A stretch of DNA of 64,000 nucleotides. Source: Bacillus sp. BA3. Its GTDB lineage: Bacteria; Bacillota; Bacilli; Bacillales; DSM-1321. Below the pieces are notes generated by a model. It saw nothing but the letters and a program-made list of their open reading frames with translations, was not told where the DNA came from and did not search any database. Below, in pieces: positions 1-9,076 of the stretch. A program made the translations under genes and the position numbers. Each line of letters opens with the position of its first letter. Position 1 is the first letter of the stretch. The DNA is taken from contig PIZR01000003.1 of the NCBI GenBank assembly GCA_002835675.1, positions 124,001 to 188,000 on the forward strand. Reading direction: 5' to 3'.

Positions 1-1
1 C

Positions 2-952
2 GGAGGCCCAGTTGGATTATTCACTGCATTTTATGGAGGAATGAGACAGGCATCCGTAAAAATCATCGAGAGCCTGCCACAATTAGGCGGACAATTGTCT
101 GCCCTTTATCCTGAGAAGTACATCTACGATATCGCTGGTTTTCCCAAAGTGCGGGCTCAGGAGCTAGTGAATAACCTGAAGGAACAAATGGCAAAGTTCG
201 AGCAGGATGTTGTCCTGGAGCAAGCCGTTCAAAAAGTGGAAAAGCAAGCTGATGGAGTTTTCAAGTTAACGACTGATAAAGAAATCCATTACTCCAAAAC
301 GATTATCATCACAGCTGGAAATGGGGCTTTCCAACCCCGCCGCATCGAAATTGATGATGCAAAAAAATACGAACGCGGCAACCTTCACTATTTCATCGAC
401 GACCTCAACCATTTTGCCGGCAAAAAAGTGGTGGTCTTCGGAGGTGGGGATTCAGCAGTGGACTGGGCCCTGATGCTGGAGCCTATCGCCGAGAAAGTGA
501 GCATCATTCACAGAAGAGATAAGTTCCGTGCCCACGAACATAGTGTAGAAACACTTAAAAATTCAAAAGTTGAAATAAAGACTCCTTACATACCTTCAGA
601 GTTGATTGGTACAGACGGACGGATCCATACAATTGTCATCAAGGATACGAACGGTGAAGATACAGAGACGATGGAAGTGGATGCAGTCATCGTTAACTAC
701 GGCTTCGTTTCTTCTCTTGGTCCCATCAAGGAATGGGGACTTGATATCCAGAAAAACAGTATTTTGGTGAATTCCAGAATGGAAACGAATATCCCCGGAA
801 TTTATGCAGCAGGTGACATTGCAACATATGATGGCAAAGTAAAATTAATTGCAAGCGGTTTTGGTGAGGCACCCACTGCCGTCAATCACGCCAAACAATA
901 TATTGACCCAAAAGCAAAAGTTCAGCCGATGCATAGTTCCTCCATGTTTTAA
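2..952 (+). CDS. yumC: Ferredoxin/flavodoxin--NADP+ reductase, 5'-partial
   Basis: FAD-dependent, thioredoxin-reductase-like ferredoxin--NADP+ reductase that moves electrons between NADPH and ferredoxin or flavodoxin in the cytoplasm. The window opens inside the N-terminal FAD-binding glycine motif: the open frame runs from base 2 and reads [13 protein letters not shown] before the first internal ATG at 41, so that ATG is not the start. A second Rossmann motif ([10 protein letters not shown]) binds NADPH, and the C-terminal GDIATYDGK segment is the second FAD contact. The C-terminus ends as in B. subtilis YumC. About 15 N-terminal residues are missing. A terminator follows directly. Confidence 0.93.
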   Translation, partial: GGPVGLFTAFYGGMRQASVKIIESLPQLGGQLSALYPEKYIYDIAGFPKVRAQELVNNLKEQMAKFEQDVVLEQAVQKVEKQADGVFKLTTDKEIHYSKTIIITAGNGAFQPRRIEIDDAKKYERGNLHYFIDDLNHFAGKKVVVFGGGDSAVDWALMLEPIAEKVSIIHRRDKFRAHEHSVETLKNSKVEIKTPYIPSELIGTDGRIHTIVIKDTNGEDTETMEVDAVIVNYGFVSSLGPIKEWGLDIQKNSILVNSRMETNIPGIYAAGDIATYDGKVKLIASGFGEAPTAVNHAKQYIDPKAKVQPMHSSSMF

Positions 953-961
953 AAATTACGC

Positions 962-993
962 AAAAACCCGACTTTCATAGCCGGGTTTTTTTA
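962..993 (+). terminator. Rho-independent terminator of yumC
   Basis: Stem AAAACCCG/CGGGTTTT with an A-rich left arm and a run of T, starting 9 bases after the yumC stop. Confidence 0.85.
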
Positions 994-1106
994 TTGTCCC
1001 CAATTCGGTTATTGTGGATAACTTTTTTTCATTACTTATCCACAGCGCTTCCCCTTGTCATTCTAAGGGTAAAGAGTAGGGGAAGCCATGAAAGGAGAAT
1101 GCATAA

Positions 1107-1748
1107 ATGAATATTTTAATTGCAGGAGCCAATGGAACGACAGGAAAGCAGATCATTGGGGAATTATCAAAAAATCCGCAAATGACTGTTTACGGAATGA
1201 TCCGGAAAGAGGAACAGGCCCAAACAATAAAAGCACTCGGCGGGCATCCAATCCTTGCTGATTTAGAGGGAAATGTGGATAAAGCAGTGGATAACATGGA
1301 GGCCATCATTTTTGCAGCCGGATCTGGACCAAAAACAGGGCCCGATAAAACGACAGCTGTGGATAAGAATGGAGCCATTAAACTGGTTGATGCCGCCAAG
1401 AAGAAGGGAATCGAACGTTTTGTCATGCTAAGCTCTGTCGGTTCCGATAATCCGGAACAAGCCCAAGAAGGAATGCACCATTATCTCGAAGCAAAGCATG
1501 ATGCCGATGAACATTTAAAAGCAAGTGGGCTGACATACACGATTGTCCGGCCGGTTGCTTTGACAAATGAACAAGCTATCGGAAAAATATTTGCGGATGA
1601 GAAAGTGGATCATACTGACAATTCCATTCCAAGAGCCGATGTCGCCGACGTTCTTGCAAAAACAATCACAGAAGAAAAAACATTCAATAAAACATTCGAG
1701 ATTTCCAGCGGCACCCTCCCAATCACGGAGGCCCTGCACAATATTTAA
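1107..1748 (+). CDS. yhfK: NAD(P)-binding SDR-like protein, YhfK type
   Basis: Atypical short-chain dehydrogenase of the NAD(P)-binding/NmrA-like group. The N-terminal Rossmann motif GANGTTGKQI lies at residues 7-16 and the LSSVGS strand near residue 108, followed by the HHYLEAKHDAD segment that carries the YxxxK-like pair. The 213-residue length and the ending match B. subtilis YhfK (214 residues). The start is set by AAAGGAG 11 bases upstream. The substrate is unknown. It sits alone between the yumC terminator and a repeat-rich spacer. Confidence 0.8.
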   Translation: MNILIAGANGTTGKQIIGELSKNPQMTVYGMIRKEEQAQTIKALGGHPILADLEGNVDKAVDNMEAIIFAAGSGPKTGPDKTTAVDKNGAIKLVDAAKKKGIERFVMLSSVGSDNPEQAQEGMHHYLEAKHDADEHLKASGLTYTIVRPVALTNEQAIGKIFADEKVDHTDNSIPRADVADVLAKTITEEKTFNKTFEISSGTLPITEALHNI

Positions 1749-1765
1749 AGCAGCAAATAACCATG

Positions 1766-1797
1766 AAAAAGGGCACTTTTTTTAGTGCCCCCTTAGA
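1766..1797. terminator. Hairpin left of the repeat array
   Basis: GGGCACT/AGTGCCC hairpin 22 bases past yhfK. The T tract lies on the minus-strand side (GTGCCCTTTTTC), so it would best stop leftward transcripts; on the plus strand it is followed only by CCTTAG. It is an inverted near-copy of the hairpin at 2183-2217. Confidence 0.6.
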
Positions 1798-1841
1798 CCT
1801 TAGACTGTAGTCAAATTTGATGTTTGCCTGGTTTTTTCTTT

Positions 1842-1879
1842 AATAAGCGCTCCAGCTGTTTTCAGCTGGAGCGTTTATT
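1842..1879. repeat. Strong inverted repeat at the head of the array
   Basis: CGCTCCAGCTG, a short T loop, then CAGCTGGAGCG, extended by AATAA and TTATT. It ends inside the first unit of the tandem array. It could be a terminator-like stem or part of the repeat element; it belongs to no gene. Confidence 0.7.
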
Positions 1880-2122
1880 CGGCCGTCCTGGGGATTTATT
1901 CGACCGTCCTCGTACTTTATTCGACCTTCACGGCACTTTATTCGACCGTCCTCGAATTTATTCGACCTTCACGGCACTTTATTCGACCGTTCTCGAATTT
2001 ATTCGACCGTTCTCGCTCTTTATCCGACCTTCACGGCACTTTATTCGACCGTCCTCGAATTTATTCGACCTTCACGGCACTTTATTCGACCTTCACGGCA
2101 CTTTATTCGACCGTCCACGTAC
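1874..2122. repeat. Tandem array of 12 units of 20-21 bp
   Basis: Twelve head-to-tail units start with TTTATTCGACC (TTTATTCGGCC in unit 1, TTTATCCGACC in unit 8). Two tail types alternate irregularly: type A ends GTCCTCGAA or similar, type B ends TTCACGGCAC. There are no spacers, so this is not a CRISPR. An open frame of 119 codons passes through it, but it has no ribosome site and encodes only the repeat (FDRPR/FDLHGTL). The array lies between two convergent genes and is bracketed by inverted hairpins. Confidence 0.9.
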
Positions 2123-2182
2123 TTGGCCCTGTTTTAAAATCATGGTTCGGGATGAGACCATTCCAAATCCCTTTTTCCAATA

Positions 2183-2217
2183 ATAAGGGGGCACTTGTTA
2201 AAGTGCCCCCCTTTTCT
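2183..2217 (+). terminator. Hairpin right of the repeat array
   Basis: GGGGGCAC, loop, GTGCCCCC, then CTTTTCTC on the plus strand. It would terminate rightward transcripts that have crossed the array. Read in reverse it nearly matches the hairpin at 1766-1797, including the flanking GAAAA and CTTA. Confidence 0.65.
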
Positions 2218-2232
2218 CAATGATAAGATTTC

Positions 2233-2595
2233 TTAGCAGTTTTCCGGCGTACCGGCGTTTTTAGCCGTTTTGAAGGAAGACCCGCAACCGCATGAAGCGA
2301 TAGCATTTGGGTTTTCAATCGTAAAGCCTCCACCCATCATCGTTTGTTTATAATCAATTACCGTTCCATTCAATATATCTGCATCTTGGGCATCAACAAG
2401 GATCTTAATTTCAAACTGTTCCAGCTGGCTATCTTTTTCTCCGGGCTCTTGTTCAAAACCCATTCCGTAGGATAATCCACTGCAGCCTCCGCCTTTAACG
2501 GCCACTCTTAAAAAGGAACCCTCTTCACCATTTTGTTTCATCATTTCTTTTATCTGAAAAGCGGCAGCTTCCGTTATTTGAACAACTTCACTCAC
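2233..2595 (-). CDS. erpA: A-type iron-sulfur carrier protein (HesB/IscA/ErpA family)
   Basis: Receives Fe-S clusters from the assembly scaffold and passes them to target enzymes. All three ligand cysteines are present: C38 in GGGCSGLSYG, and C102 and C104 in SCGCGSSF. The 120-residue length matches B. subtilis YutM. The ribosome site lies in GAAGGAGGGA about 8 bases before the ATG. It is the last gene before the convergent repeat spacer. It belongs functionally with sufCDSUB and yutI elsewhere in the window. Confidence 0.92.
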   Translation of the reverse strand: MSEVVQITEAAAFQIKEMMKQNGEEGSFLRVAVKGGGCSGLSYGMGFEQEPGEKDSQLEQFEIKILVDAQDADILNGTVIDYKQTMMGGGFTIENPNAIASCGCGSSFKTAKNAGTPENC

Positions 2596-2754
2596 AATAA
2601 ATCCCTCCTTCTTCTGATATGTGAGATAGAACTATTACTCTTTATAGTATATACCAAAGAAATTCCCACGCTCAATTTTCCAGCTTGAAAAAATTCATAT
2701 TCCCCCACCTATTTTACCAATAAAAATTAGATCGAAGGCTTACACCCTCTATAA

Positions 2755-2952
2755 GATGCCAGAATCCTATATCTCGCTGGCGACATCTCAAGGAAGATAG
2801 GAAATGAAAAGGCAGCCATCAAGTATTTTTCATTAGTATTCGAAAGTCAAAACTATGCCCGGGTAGCCTCCATCATCCAGATGGCGAGGGACTGCTTTCA
2901 GGAACTCAAGCAGCAGCGAACACCCCACTCGTTGCTGCAGCACTTATATTAA
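2755..2952 (+). pseudogene. Remnant of a DUF2225-type protein (C-terminal end)
   Basis: The plus frame from 2755 to the TAA at 2950-2952 reads 65 codons beginning DARILYLAGDISRKIGNEKA and containing KYFSLVFES and QMARDCFQELK. From memory this resembles the C-terminal TPR-like end of Bacillus DUF2225 proteins (LAGE..RRLG....YFS.V....MARD). An in-frame stop at 2752 cuts it off, and no ribosome site or upstream coding part is present. I read it as a decayed 3' fragment; the family call is from recognition only. Confidence 0.45.
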
Positions 2953-2986
2953 AAAGGCTGTCCACGAAGGAACAGCCTTTTTATTC
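2951..2986. terminator. Bidirectional terminator
   Basis: AAAAAGGCTGT, loop, ACAGCCTTTTT. It directly follows the stop of the DUF2225 remnant on the plus strand and the end of yuzB on the minus strand. Confidence 0.85.
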
Positions 2987-2997
2987 ACCGTTGATGA

Positions 2998-3234
2998 TTA
3001 AAACATTTCAAATTCATCAATGTACTTATATATTTTATCAACCAATTCATCCGTTGTATCACCAAAGACCACTTCACCGTTTACAAGCGCATATAAGTTA
3101 CTGGAGCATCTGCCGCAATAACCCAGACAACCATATTCTATGATATCCAAATTTGGATCCCGCTCCAATCTTTCCAGAGCCTCCTGAGCGCCGCTGGCCA
3201 GATTGCTTACACAAAATTCAATAATCGGGTACAT
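2998..3234 (-). CDS. yuzB: YuzB, UPF0349/DUF1450 cysteine-rich small protein
   Basis: A 78-residue protein with the size and sequence of B. subtilis YuzB. Cysteines at residues 8, 36, 40 and 43 form a pattern (C...CLGYCGRC) that suggests a thioredoxin-like [2Fe-2S] ferredoxin fold or a metal site; no function is established. GAGGTGA lies before the ATG. It is transcribed away from yutJ, and its redox and Fe-S neighbours suggest a related role. Confidence 0.88.
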   Translation of the reverse strand: MYPIIEFCVSNLASGAQEALERLERDPNLDIIEYGCLGYCGRCSSNLYALVNGEVVFGDTTDELVDKIYKYIDEFEMF

Positions 3235-3300
3235 TGTTTCACCTCACAGTTACTAACAAACCATCTTAATACTTTTCCCTTTTACAGTCAATATTTACGC

Positions 3301-3359
3301 ATAAAAAATCAGCCGATTTCAAGATATCGGTTGTGATTTCCTTTTATATTCGTTATACT
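3301..3359 (+). promoter_or_regulatory. Promoter of yutJ with overlapping inverted repeat
   Basis: TTGTGA at 3331-3336 and TATACT at 3354-3359 are 17 bases apart, a good sigma-A match. The -35 is covered by an inverted repeat, AAATCAGCCGAT and ATCGGTTGTGATTT with a small bulge, about 3305-3340. This may be an operator. The leader to the yutJ ATG is about 155 bases. Confidence 0.6.
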
Positions 3360-3522
3360 TTTGTCGGGGTACGTAAATAAAAGAAAATTATCTAATTTTT
3401 TATTCTTGCTACTAATTGGGGTATATATATTTAATTAAACTTTAAAGGGGACCATTTGGGGGAATCCTATAGTTAAATGCTAGTCAAATTTTTCAAGAGA
3501 TCAAATAAAGGGGAAAAATCAT

Positions 3523-4590
3523 ATGAAGAATCTAGTCATACTTGGTGGCGGGTATGGTGGTATGCGCATGTTGCAAAGATTGCTGCCTAATCAGCTTCCT
3601 GAAAATGTGAGCATCACGCTTATCGACCGTAATCCTTATCACTGCTTAAAAACGGAATATTATGCTTTAGCAGCAGGTACCATTCCAGATCAGCACATCC
3701 GTGTTGCATTTCCTGAACATCCTCGCTTGAAGAACGTATACGGAGAAGTACTTTCCATCGATATGGAAAATAAACAAGTCATTATAGAAAATCAAGATCC
3801 TGTCGTTTATGATGATTTAGTCATTGGCCTTGGCTGCGAAGATAAATACCACAATATTCCTGGTGCAGACACACATACCTACAGTATCCAAACAATCGAT
3901 AAATCACGCCGCACATATTCAGCCCTGAATAATTTAGGTGCCGGTGCAACCGTTTCTATCGTTGGTGGCGGACTGAGTGGTGTTGAGCTTGCAAGTGAAT
4001 TGATTGAAAGCCGTTCAGATTTAAACGTTAAGCTATTCGACCGTGGACCGCATATTCTATCTGCTTTCCCAGAAAGATTAAGCACCTTTGTCGAATCATG
4101 GTTCGATAAACATACAATCGAAATCGTCCATCATTCAAATATAACGAAAGTTGAGCCAAACCTTCTTTATAATGGTGACGAGGCCGTTCAAAGCGACGTC
4201 ATCGTATGGACAGCTGGAATCCAGCCAAGTAAGATCATCCGCGATATGGATATAGAAAAAGACCGTCAAGGAAGAGCCGTTCTGACTCCTCAGCATTTCC
4301 TTCCTAATGATGACAGCATCTTTGTCGTCGGCGACTGCGCGAGCCTGCCTCATGCACCTAGTGCTCAATTAGCGGAGTCCCAAGCTGAGCAAATCGTACA
4401 GGTTCTTGTAAAGAAATGGGCAAATGAACCACTTCCTGAAAGCTTCCCGACAATGAAATTAAAAGGGACATTAGGTTCTCTTGGGAAGAAACAAGGTTTC
4501 GGTCTTGTTGCAAATCGCCCAATCACCGGTAGAGTGGCACGCCTGATGAAATCAGGCATTCTCTGGATGTACAAATACCATAACGGTTGA
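3523..4590 (+). CDS. yutJ: NAD(P)/FAD-dependent oxidoreductase, type II NADH dehydrogenase family (YutJ)
   Basis: Membrane-associated flavoprotein related to Ndh-2. The N-terminal GGGYGGMRM motif (residues 8-16) binds FAD, GGGLSGVELASE near residue 150 binds NAD(H), and the VVGDCASLP segment near residue 268 is the second FAD motif. The 355-residue length equals B. subtilis YutJ. The ATG follows AAAGGGGAAAAATC. It probably oxidises NADH and feeds menaquinone, but its electron acceptor is not proven. Its own promoter and terminator make it monocistronic. Confidence 0.88.
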   Translation: MKNLVILGGGYGGMRMLQRLLPNQLPENVSITLIDRNPYHCLKTEYYALAAGTIPDQHIRVAFPEHPRLKNVYGEVLSIDMENKQVIIENQDPVVYDDLVIGLGCEDKYHNIPGADTHTYSIQTIDKSRRTYSALNNLGAGATVSIVGGGLSGVELASELIESRSDLNVKLFDRGPHILSAFPERLSTFVESWFDKHTIEIVHHSNITKVEPNLLYNGDEAVQSDVIVWTAGIQPSKIIRDMDIEKDRQGRAVLTPQHFLPNDDSIFVVGDCASLPHAPSAQLAESQAEQIVQVLVKKWANEPLPESFPTMKLKGTLGSLGKKQGFGLVANRPITGRVARLMKSGILWMYKYHNG

Positions 4591-4619
4591 TTCCAACCCA
4601 TCTATGCTACATTTTATAA

Positions 4620-4666
4620 ACTGGCCCAATGAGCTGCATGCAGCTCATTCATGGGTCAGTTTTTCT
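4620..4666 (+). terminator. Terminator of yutJ with a perfect 22-bp palindrome
   Basis: ACTGGCCC and GGGTCAGT enclose a perfect palindrome from AATGAGCTGC to GCAGCTCATT, followed by TTTTTCTT. Confidence 0.85.
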
Positions 4667-4684
4667 TATTTCTTCCATTATATA

Positions 4685-5008
4685 TCACTCTTGTATTGTA
4701 TACCCGTATTTTTCCATCGTTTCCACCACTTTTTTGAGACGCACATTTCCTTCTGCGATGATTTCTCCTTCGATGAGGACCAGTGGATAAAATAAATCTT
4801 CCTCGATCATCTTCGCGGCAAAGCCCTTTTGCTTTTGCGTTTCTGGAGGATTATACATATCTATATAGGATATTTTGAATTTCTGCTCAGGAAACTTCCT
4901 CGTTAAAGCGGCTTCAAGCCACTCGCAGGTATCTTTCGAAGAAGGGAGATTAACACAACTCGCGCAAATTTGCTCCGCACCATATACTTCTATCTCAATT
5001 TCTTTCAT
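4685..5008 (-). CDS. yuzD: YuzD family thioredoxin-like protein (DUF1462)
   Basis: A 107-residue protein of the YuzD family, a thioredoxin-like fold with a CASC motif (residues 15-18) near the N-terminus. Members often sit beside nifU-like genes, as here with yutI diverging from it, so a redox job around Fe-S assembly is plausible but unproven. GGAGGAAGAG stands before the ATG. Convergent with yutJ, whose terminator lies at its 3' end. Confidence 0.85.
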   Translation of the reverse strand: MKEIEIEVYGAEQICASCVNLPSSKDTCEWLEAALTRKFPEQKFKISYIDMYNPPETQKQKGFAAKMIEEDLFYPLVLIEGEIIAEGNVRLKKVVETMEKYGYTIQE

Positions 5009-5105
5009 TACCTACTCTTCCTCCTTCATTTTGAATAATGTTTAAAAACTTTACCTGTTTCCATCATACCAGAATAATATAGATTATATTTCCGCAAAGT
5101 TACAG

Positions 5106-5135
5106 TTGGATTTTTTACTACCTTCGCTTTATAAT
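5106..5135 (+). promoter_or_regulatory. Sigma-A promoter of yutI
   Basis: TTGGAT at 5106-5111 and TATAAT at 5130-5135 with an 18-base gap, 25 bases before the yutI ATG, so the leader is short. Confidence 0.75.
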
Positions 5136-5160
5136 ATGATTAGGAAAGGAGTCGATTGCA

Positions 5161-5397
5161 ATGTCTGAACAAACAATGGAAGTTCAAGTTCAAGAAGTCC
5201 TAGATAAGCTTCGTCCGTTTCTTCTTCGTGATGGCGGTGACTGTGAACTAGTTGACGTAGAAGATGGAATTGTAAAATTACGATTACTAGGAGCCTGCGG
5301 AAGCTGTCCTAGTTCGACCATTACGCTAAAAGCTGGGATTGAGCGTGCCCTTCTTGAAGAAGTTCCTGGTGTAGTGGAAGTTGAACAAGTTTTCTAA
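5161..5397 (+). CDS. yutI: NifU-like Fe-S scaffold protein
   Basis: A single NifU C-terminal (Nfu) domain that holds a [4Fe-4S] cluster between two subunits and hands it to client enzymes. The CxxC ligands are C46 and C49 in [10 protein letters not shown]. At 78 residues it consists of the Nfu domain only, like the short staphylococcal Nfu. AAAGGAG precedes the ATG. It has its own promoter and is divergent from yuzD. Confidence 0.93.
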   Translation: MSEQTMEVQVQEVLDKLRPFLLRDGGDCELVDVEDGIVKLRLLGACGSCPSSTITLKAGIERALLEEVPGVVEVEQVF

Positions 5398-5501
5398 TGG
5401 CCCTTTAAATAACATGCAGCGTATGGATGTAGGCTCACTTCATCTATACACGTTCAACCTTTTTATACAGGCCGGAATCTTTTCTGGACTGCAATAAAAA
5501 T

Positions 5502-5563
5502 AAAGCTGACTCGGCTTTTGCCCTATCAAATTGATACGGCTTGACGCGAGTCAGCTTTTTTAT
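5502..5563. terminator. Bidirectional terminator between yutI and thrB
   Basis: AAAGCTGACTCG and CGAGTCAGCTTT arms with T runs on both strands; a smaller hairpin (TATCAA/TTGATA) lies in the loop. It ends both yutI and the threonine operon. Confidence 0.8.
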
Positions 5564-5586
5564 ATGGACAATGAATGAAGCATGGC

Positions 5587-6531
5587 TCACGATTTCAAAA
5601 ATTTCAATTCCTTTTTTTCCTGTTCTGAAAGGGTTGCCGTATAACTGCCTTCATTATCGATTTCCAATTCTTTCACAAGAAATTCCGGAAATGTTTCCTT
5701 CAATACTGTGAGTAAACTTTCACTATTTTCTGCGGATGATAAGCATAAAACAGTTGGACCTGCTCCGCTTAGAGCCGCACCAAATCCGCCTTCATTGAGG
5801 ACAACTTCTTCAATAAGCGCTAAATGAGGGACCAACTCTGCTCTAAATGGTTGATGGAAACGATCACTTTGCATCATTTCACCAACAAGCTTCCAATCTT
5901 TAGATAGAACTCCTGCCAGCAAAACATTTGCGGCTGCACTTCCGCTTATCGCCTCTTTATAGGAAAGCGAATTCGGAAGGACATTTCTTGAATCCTCTGT
6001 AAGCAATTCAAAATCGGGAATGACAGCAATCACCTTAACTCCCTCGATTGGAAAAGACACGACATCCGTTCTTTCCTCCGTATGCAGGCCCACAACCAAT
6101 CCACCATACACTGATGCCCCCGCATTATCCGGATGCCCTTCAAAGAGGGAAGCATGCCGATTCTTTTCCTCTTCGGATAATTGAAGTTCACCAACGATGT
6201 TCGCCAATTCAATCCCCGCCACAATGGCAGAAGCACTGCTTCCAAGCCCACGCGCCAGTGGAATTTCACTAGAGACGAAAAGCCGGCATGGGGAAAGTTC
6301 CTTTCCATAGGATGCCGCCGTTTCCTTGGCAATTTGGACGATATAATTACGATCATCCGTTGGAAAAACAGACATTTCCTCTGAAAGTGGAACGACTTCC
6401 CAATGATCTGATGAAGATCCGTGTATTTCCAAGTAAAGTCCTAGCGCCAAGCCGATGGAATCGAATCCTGGTCCTAAGTTGGCCGTACTTGCTGGTACAC
6501 GGATCAAGAACATCTCTGATTCCGCACTCAT
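5587..6531 (-). CDS. thrB: Homoserine kinase
   Basis: Phosphorylates L-homoserine to O-phosphohomoserine, the substrate of ThrC. GHMP kinase fold: the substrate strand [15 protein letters not shown] lies at residues 13-27, the phosphate loop [12 protein letters not shown] at 91-102, and a C-terminal [11 protein letters not shown] motif near residue 250. The ATG overlaps the thrC stop as ATGA, so the two are translationally coupled. Last gene of hom-thrC-thrB, ended by the hairpin at 5502-5563. Confidence 0.96.
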   Translation of the reverse strand: MSAESEMFLIRVPASTANLGPGFDSIGLALGLYLEIHGSSSDHWEVVPLSEEMSVFPTDDRNYIVQIAKETAASYGKELSPCRLFVSSEIPLARGLGSSASAIVAGIELANIVGELQLSEEEKNRHASLFEGHPDNAGASVYGGLVVGLHTEERTDVVSFPIEGVKVIAVIPDFELLTEDSRNVLPNSLSYKEAISGSAAANVLLAGVLSKDWKLVGEMMQSDRFHQPFRAELVPHLALIEEVVLNEGGFGAALSGAGPTVLCLSSAENSESLLTVLKETFPEFLVKELEIDNEGSYTATLSEQEKKELKFLKS

Positions 6532-7589
6532 GCCTGTTTCACACCCTGCAGATGTTCTAAAATGACCTCTTCATCCATTGGCAGCAATGTCGGCTGAATC
6601 GTGCTTGTATTGACTGCCACATTCGGATCTTTCAATCCATTTCCAGTCAAAACGGCAACAATCTTACTTCCTTTTTTGATTTCACCGCTTTTTAATTGTT
6701 TATAGATGCCTGCAATGGAAGCACAAGATGCCGGCTCTGCAAATACCCCTTCTTTTTTAGCAAGGAAATGATAGGCTTCCAGAATTTCTTCGTCTGTCAC
6801 CTCATCAATTTTGCCTTTGGATTCATTTGCTGCTTCCACAGCAAAGCTCCAACTTGCAGGATTCCCAATCCGGATGGCTGTTGCAATCGTTTCTGGATTT
6901 TCAATAATGCTATCCCGGACAATTGCAGCCGCACCTTCAGCTTCGAACCCTCTCATTTCAGGAAGACCCGTTTGTTTCGATTCGTTATATTCTTTAAACC
7001 CTTTCCAGTAAGCCGTTATATTACCTGCATTCCCGACTGGAAGCGCCAAAATATCCGGTGCGGATCCGAGGGCATCACAAATTTCGAAAGCCGCTGTTTT
7101 CTGCCCTTCAATCCGGTATGGGTTGACCGAATTCACAAGAGTTATCGGTGAATTCTCACTAAGTGAACGGACGATTTTTAGAGCCTGGTCGAAGTTCCCT
7201 TCGATCGAGATGATTTCCGCCCCGTACATGACGGCTTGGGCAAGCTTGCCCATGGCTATTTTCCCTTCCGGGATGACAACGATGCAGCGCAGGTTGGCAC
7301 GGGCCGCATAAGCGGCTGCAGCTGCCGATGTATTCCCTGTGGAAGCACAGATGATCGTGTCGCTGCCCTCTTCTATCGCTTTGGCGACGGCCATGACCAT
7401 TCCGCGGTCTTTAAACGACCCAGTTGGATTCGCCCCTTCATATTTTACATGTAAGTCGATTCCCCACTCTTCGGATAATCGATTCAATTTGATTAAAGGT
7501 GTATTACCCTCCAAAAGGGTTAGTGCAGGTGTGTTATCATTAACGGGTAAAAATTCTTTATACGTGCTTATAAGTCCTTGCCAGCTCAT
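6528..7589 (-). CDS. thrC: Threonine synthase
   Basis: PLP enzyme that converts O-phosphohomoserine to L-threonine. The cofactor lysine is K60 in TGSFKDRG, and the glycine-rich phosphate loop [11 protein letters not shown] follows near residue 180. The 353-residue length is typical of the Bacillus type. Its ATG overlaps the hom stop and its stop overlaps thrB, both as ATGA. Confidence 0.96.
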   Translation of the reverse strand: MSWQGLISTYKEFLPVNDNTPALTLLEGNTPLIKLNRLSEEWGIDLHVKYEGANPTGSFKDRGMVMAVAKAIEEGSDTIICASTGNTSAAAAAYAARANLRCIVVIPEGKIAMGKLAQAVMYGAEIISIEGNFDQALKIVRSLSENSPITLVNSVNPYRIEGQKTAAFEICDALGSAPDILALPVGNAGNITAYWKGFKEYNESKQTGLPEMRGFEAEGAAAIVRDSIIENPETIATAIRIGNPASWSFAVEAANESKGKIDEVTDEEILEAYHFLAKKEGVFAEPASCASIAGIYKQLKSGEIKKGSKIVAVLTGNGLKDPNVAVNTSTIQPTLLPMDEEVILEHLQGVKQA

Positions 7590-8884
7590 TTGATGTCCTC
7601 TCCTTCAACTCTGTATGTACTTTTCACTTCTCTTACCATATTGTAATCATGTAATTTCTGTATTATTTGCTCAAATGCAGCCTTTGTGGCAGTGTGCGTA
7701 ACCAATACAATTTCGGAAGATTCCTTTTCATCCAGAGGCAATTGAAGGATTTTATCGAATCCTACTCCATGCTCGGCAAATAAATTCGTGATTCTGGCTA
7801 AAACACCAACTTCATCTTGAACATGTAAACGAATGAAGAACTTAGCGAAAATCTCAGTGGCATCTTTTAATTGTTTCGGGTACTGAGGAGAAACGGCACT
7901 GCGGCCATTTACGCCCAGCCTCATATTCTTGATGACCGTCACCATATCCGAAACGACTGCAGTCGCAGTAGGAAGACTACCGGCCCCCGGTCCGTAAAAC
8001 ATCGTTTCCCCTACGGCTTCCCCATAAACGTATACAGCATTATACTCATTATTTACCGATGCTAACGGATGTGCTTCCGGAAGAAGAGCAGGCTGGACAC
8101 TTACTTCGACCCTATCCCCTGCCCTGGAAGCGACGCCGATCAATTTCATTGTATAACCAAGCTTCTTACTATATCTCAAATCCTCTTCGGATATCTCGGT
8201 TATGCCCTGTACCTCAACATCATTCAAACCAATGTTCATTGAGAACCCAAGTGTTGATAGGATCGCCATTTTACGGGCCGCATCCAATCCGCCTACATCG
8301 GCTGTCGGATCGGCTTCAGCAAATCCCAGCTCCTGAGCTTCCTTCAATACGTCATCATAAGCTCTGCCTTCCTTGCTCATTTTCGTTAAAATGAAGTTTG
8401 TCGTTCCATTGACGATTCCCATCATTTTCGTGATGCGGTCAGAAGATAATCCATCTACAAGACCGCGTAAAATCGGAATTCCCCCTGCAACACTTGCTTC
8501 ATAGAATAAATCACATTGATTCTCGGTGGCCAATTCCAGCAGTTCCGGTCCATATAAAGCCATTAGGTCTTTATTGGCCGTAACGATATGCTTTTTATTT
8601 TTTATAGCTTCTATCAGATAACTGCGTGTTTCTTCGATTCCACCCATCACTTCTATTACAACATCAATCTCGGGATTCGAAAGGATATCCTCAGGATTGT
8701 CAGTTAACATTCCTTTATCGACCTCGACAAGCCGCTCCTTCGTCGTGTCTTTGACTAGTATCTTCTTAACGGATATGGAACAGCCCACTTGATGCATGAG
8801 CTTGTCCTGATGTCTTTCAATGATTTGTACGACTCCTGAACCGACTGTACCTAACCCCAATAAACCGATCGAGATGGCTTTCAT
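7586..8884 (-). CDS. hom: Homoserine dehydrogenase
   Basis: Reduces aspartate semialdehyde to homoserine, the branch point for threonine and methionine. NAD(P) motif GLGTVGSG at residues 10-17, catalytic region from about residue 140 to 320, and a C-terminal ACT domain (about 350-430) for feedback control. I start it at the ATG at 8884: AAGGGGGAA lies just upstream and B. subtilis Hom starts MKAI. The longer open frame would begin inside the -10 box. The product is 432 residues. First gene of the operon. Confidence 0.95.
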   Translation of the reverse strand: MKAISIGLLGLGTVGSGVVQIIERHQDKLMHQVGCSISVKKILVKDTTKERLVEVDKGMLTDNPEDILSNPEIDVVIEVMGGIEETRSYLIEAIKNKKHIVTANKDLMALYGPELLELATENQCDLFYEASVAGGIPILRGLVDGLSSDRITKMMGIVNGTTNFILTKMSKEGRAYDDVLKEAQELGFAEADPTADVGGLDAARKMAILSTLGFSMNIGLNDVEVQGITEISEEDLRYSKKLGYTMKLIGVASRAGDRVEVSVQPALLPEAHPLASVNNEYNAVYVYGEAVGETMFYGPGAGSLPTATAVVSDMVTVIKNMRLGVNGRSAVSPQYPKQLKDATEIFAKFFIRLHVQDEVGVLARITNLFAEHGVGFDKILQLPLDEKESSEIVLVTHTATKAAFEQIIQKLHDYNMVREVKSTYRVEGEDIK

Positions 8885-8945
8885 ATTTTGGTTCCCCCTT
8901 AAAAACTGTTTGCCTGAAGAAAACATTTGTATTTGTATAGTAGAC

Positions 8946-8974
8946 ATTATAAGTTTAATTCAAATAATTATCAA
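8946..8974 (-). promoter_or_regulatory. Sigma-A promoter of hom-thrC-thrB
   Basis: On the minus strand TTGATA (8969-8974) and TATAAT (8946-8951) are exactly 17 bases apart. The leader to the hom ATG is about 55 bases, too short for a T-box or riboswitch, and none is visible. Confidence 0.85.
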
Positions 8975-9076
8975 TAGTTAGAAAAGATGGATGCACGAAC
9001 TTTTTTCGCCCATCCCTTGAACGAGTAAGAACGGGTAAAGCTAATTTTTTTTATAGGAAAACCATTTTGCTGATTA

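Noticed and set aside
1874..2122. CRISPR array
   Set aside because: Units are head-to-tail with no unique spacers, and no cas gene is nearby.
1824..2183. 119-codon open frame through the tandem repeat
   Set aside because: It has no ribosome site and its product merely repeats the DNA unit; the frame survives because a 21-bp period keeps it open.
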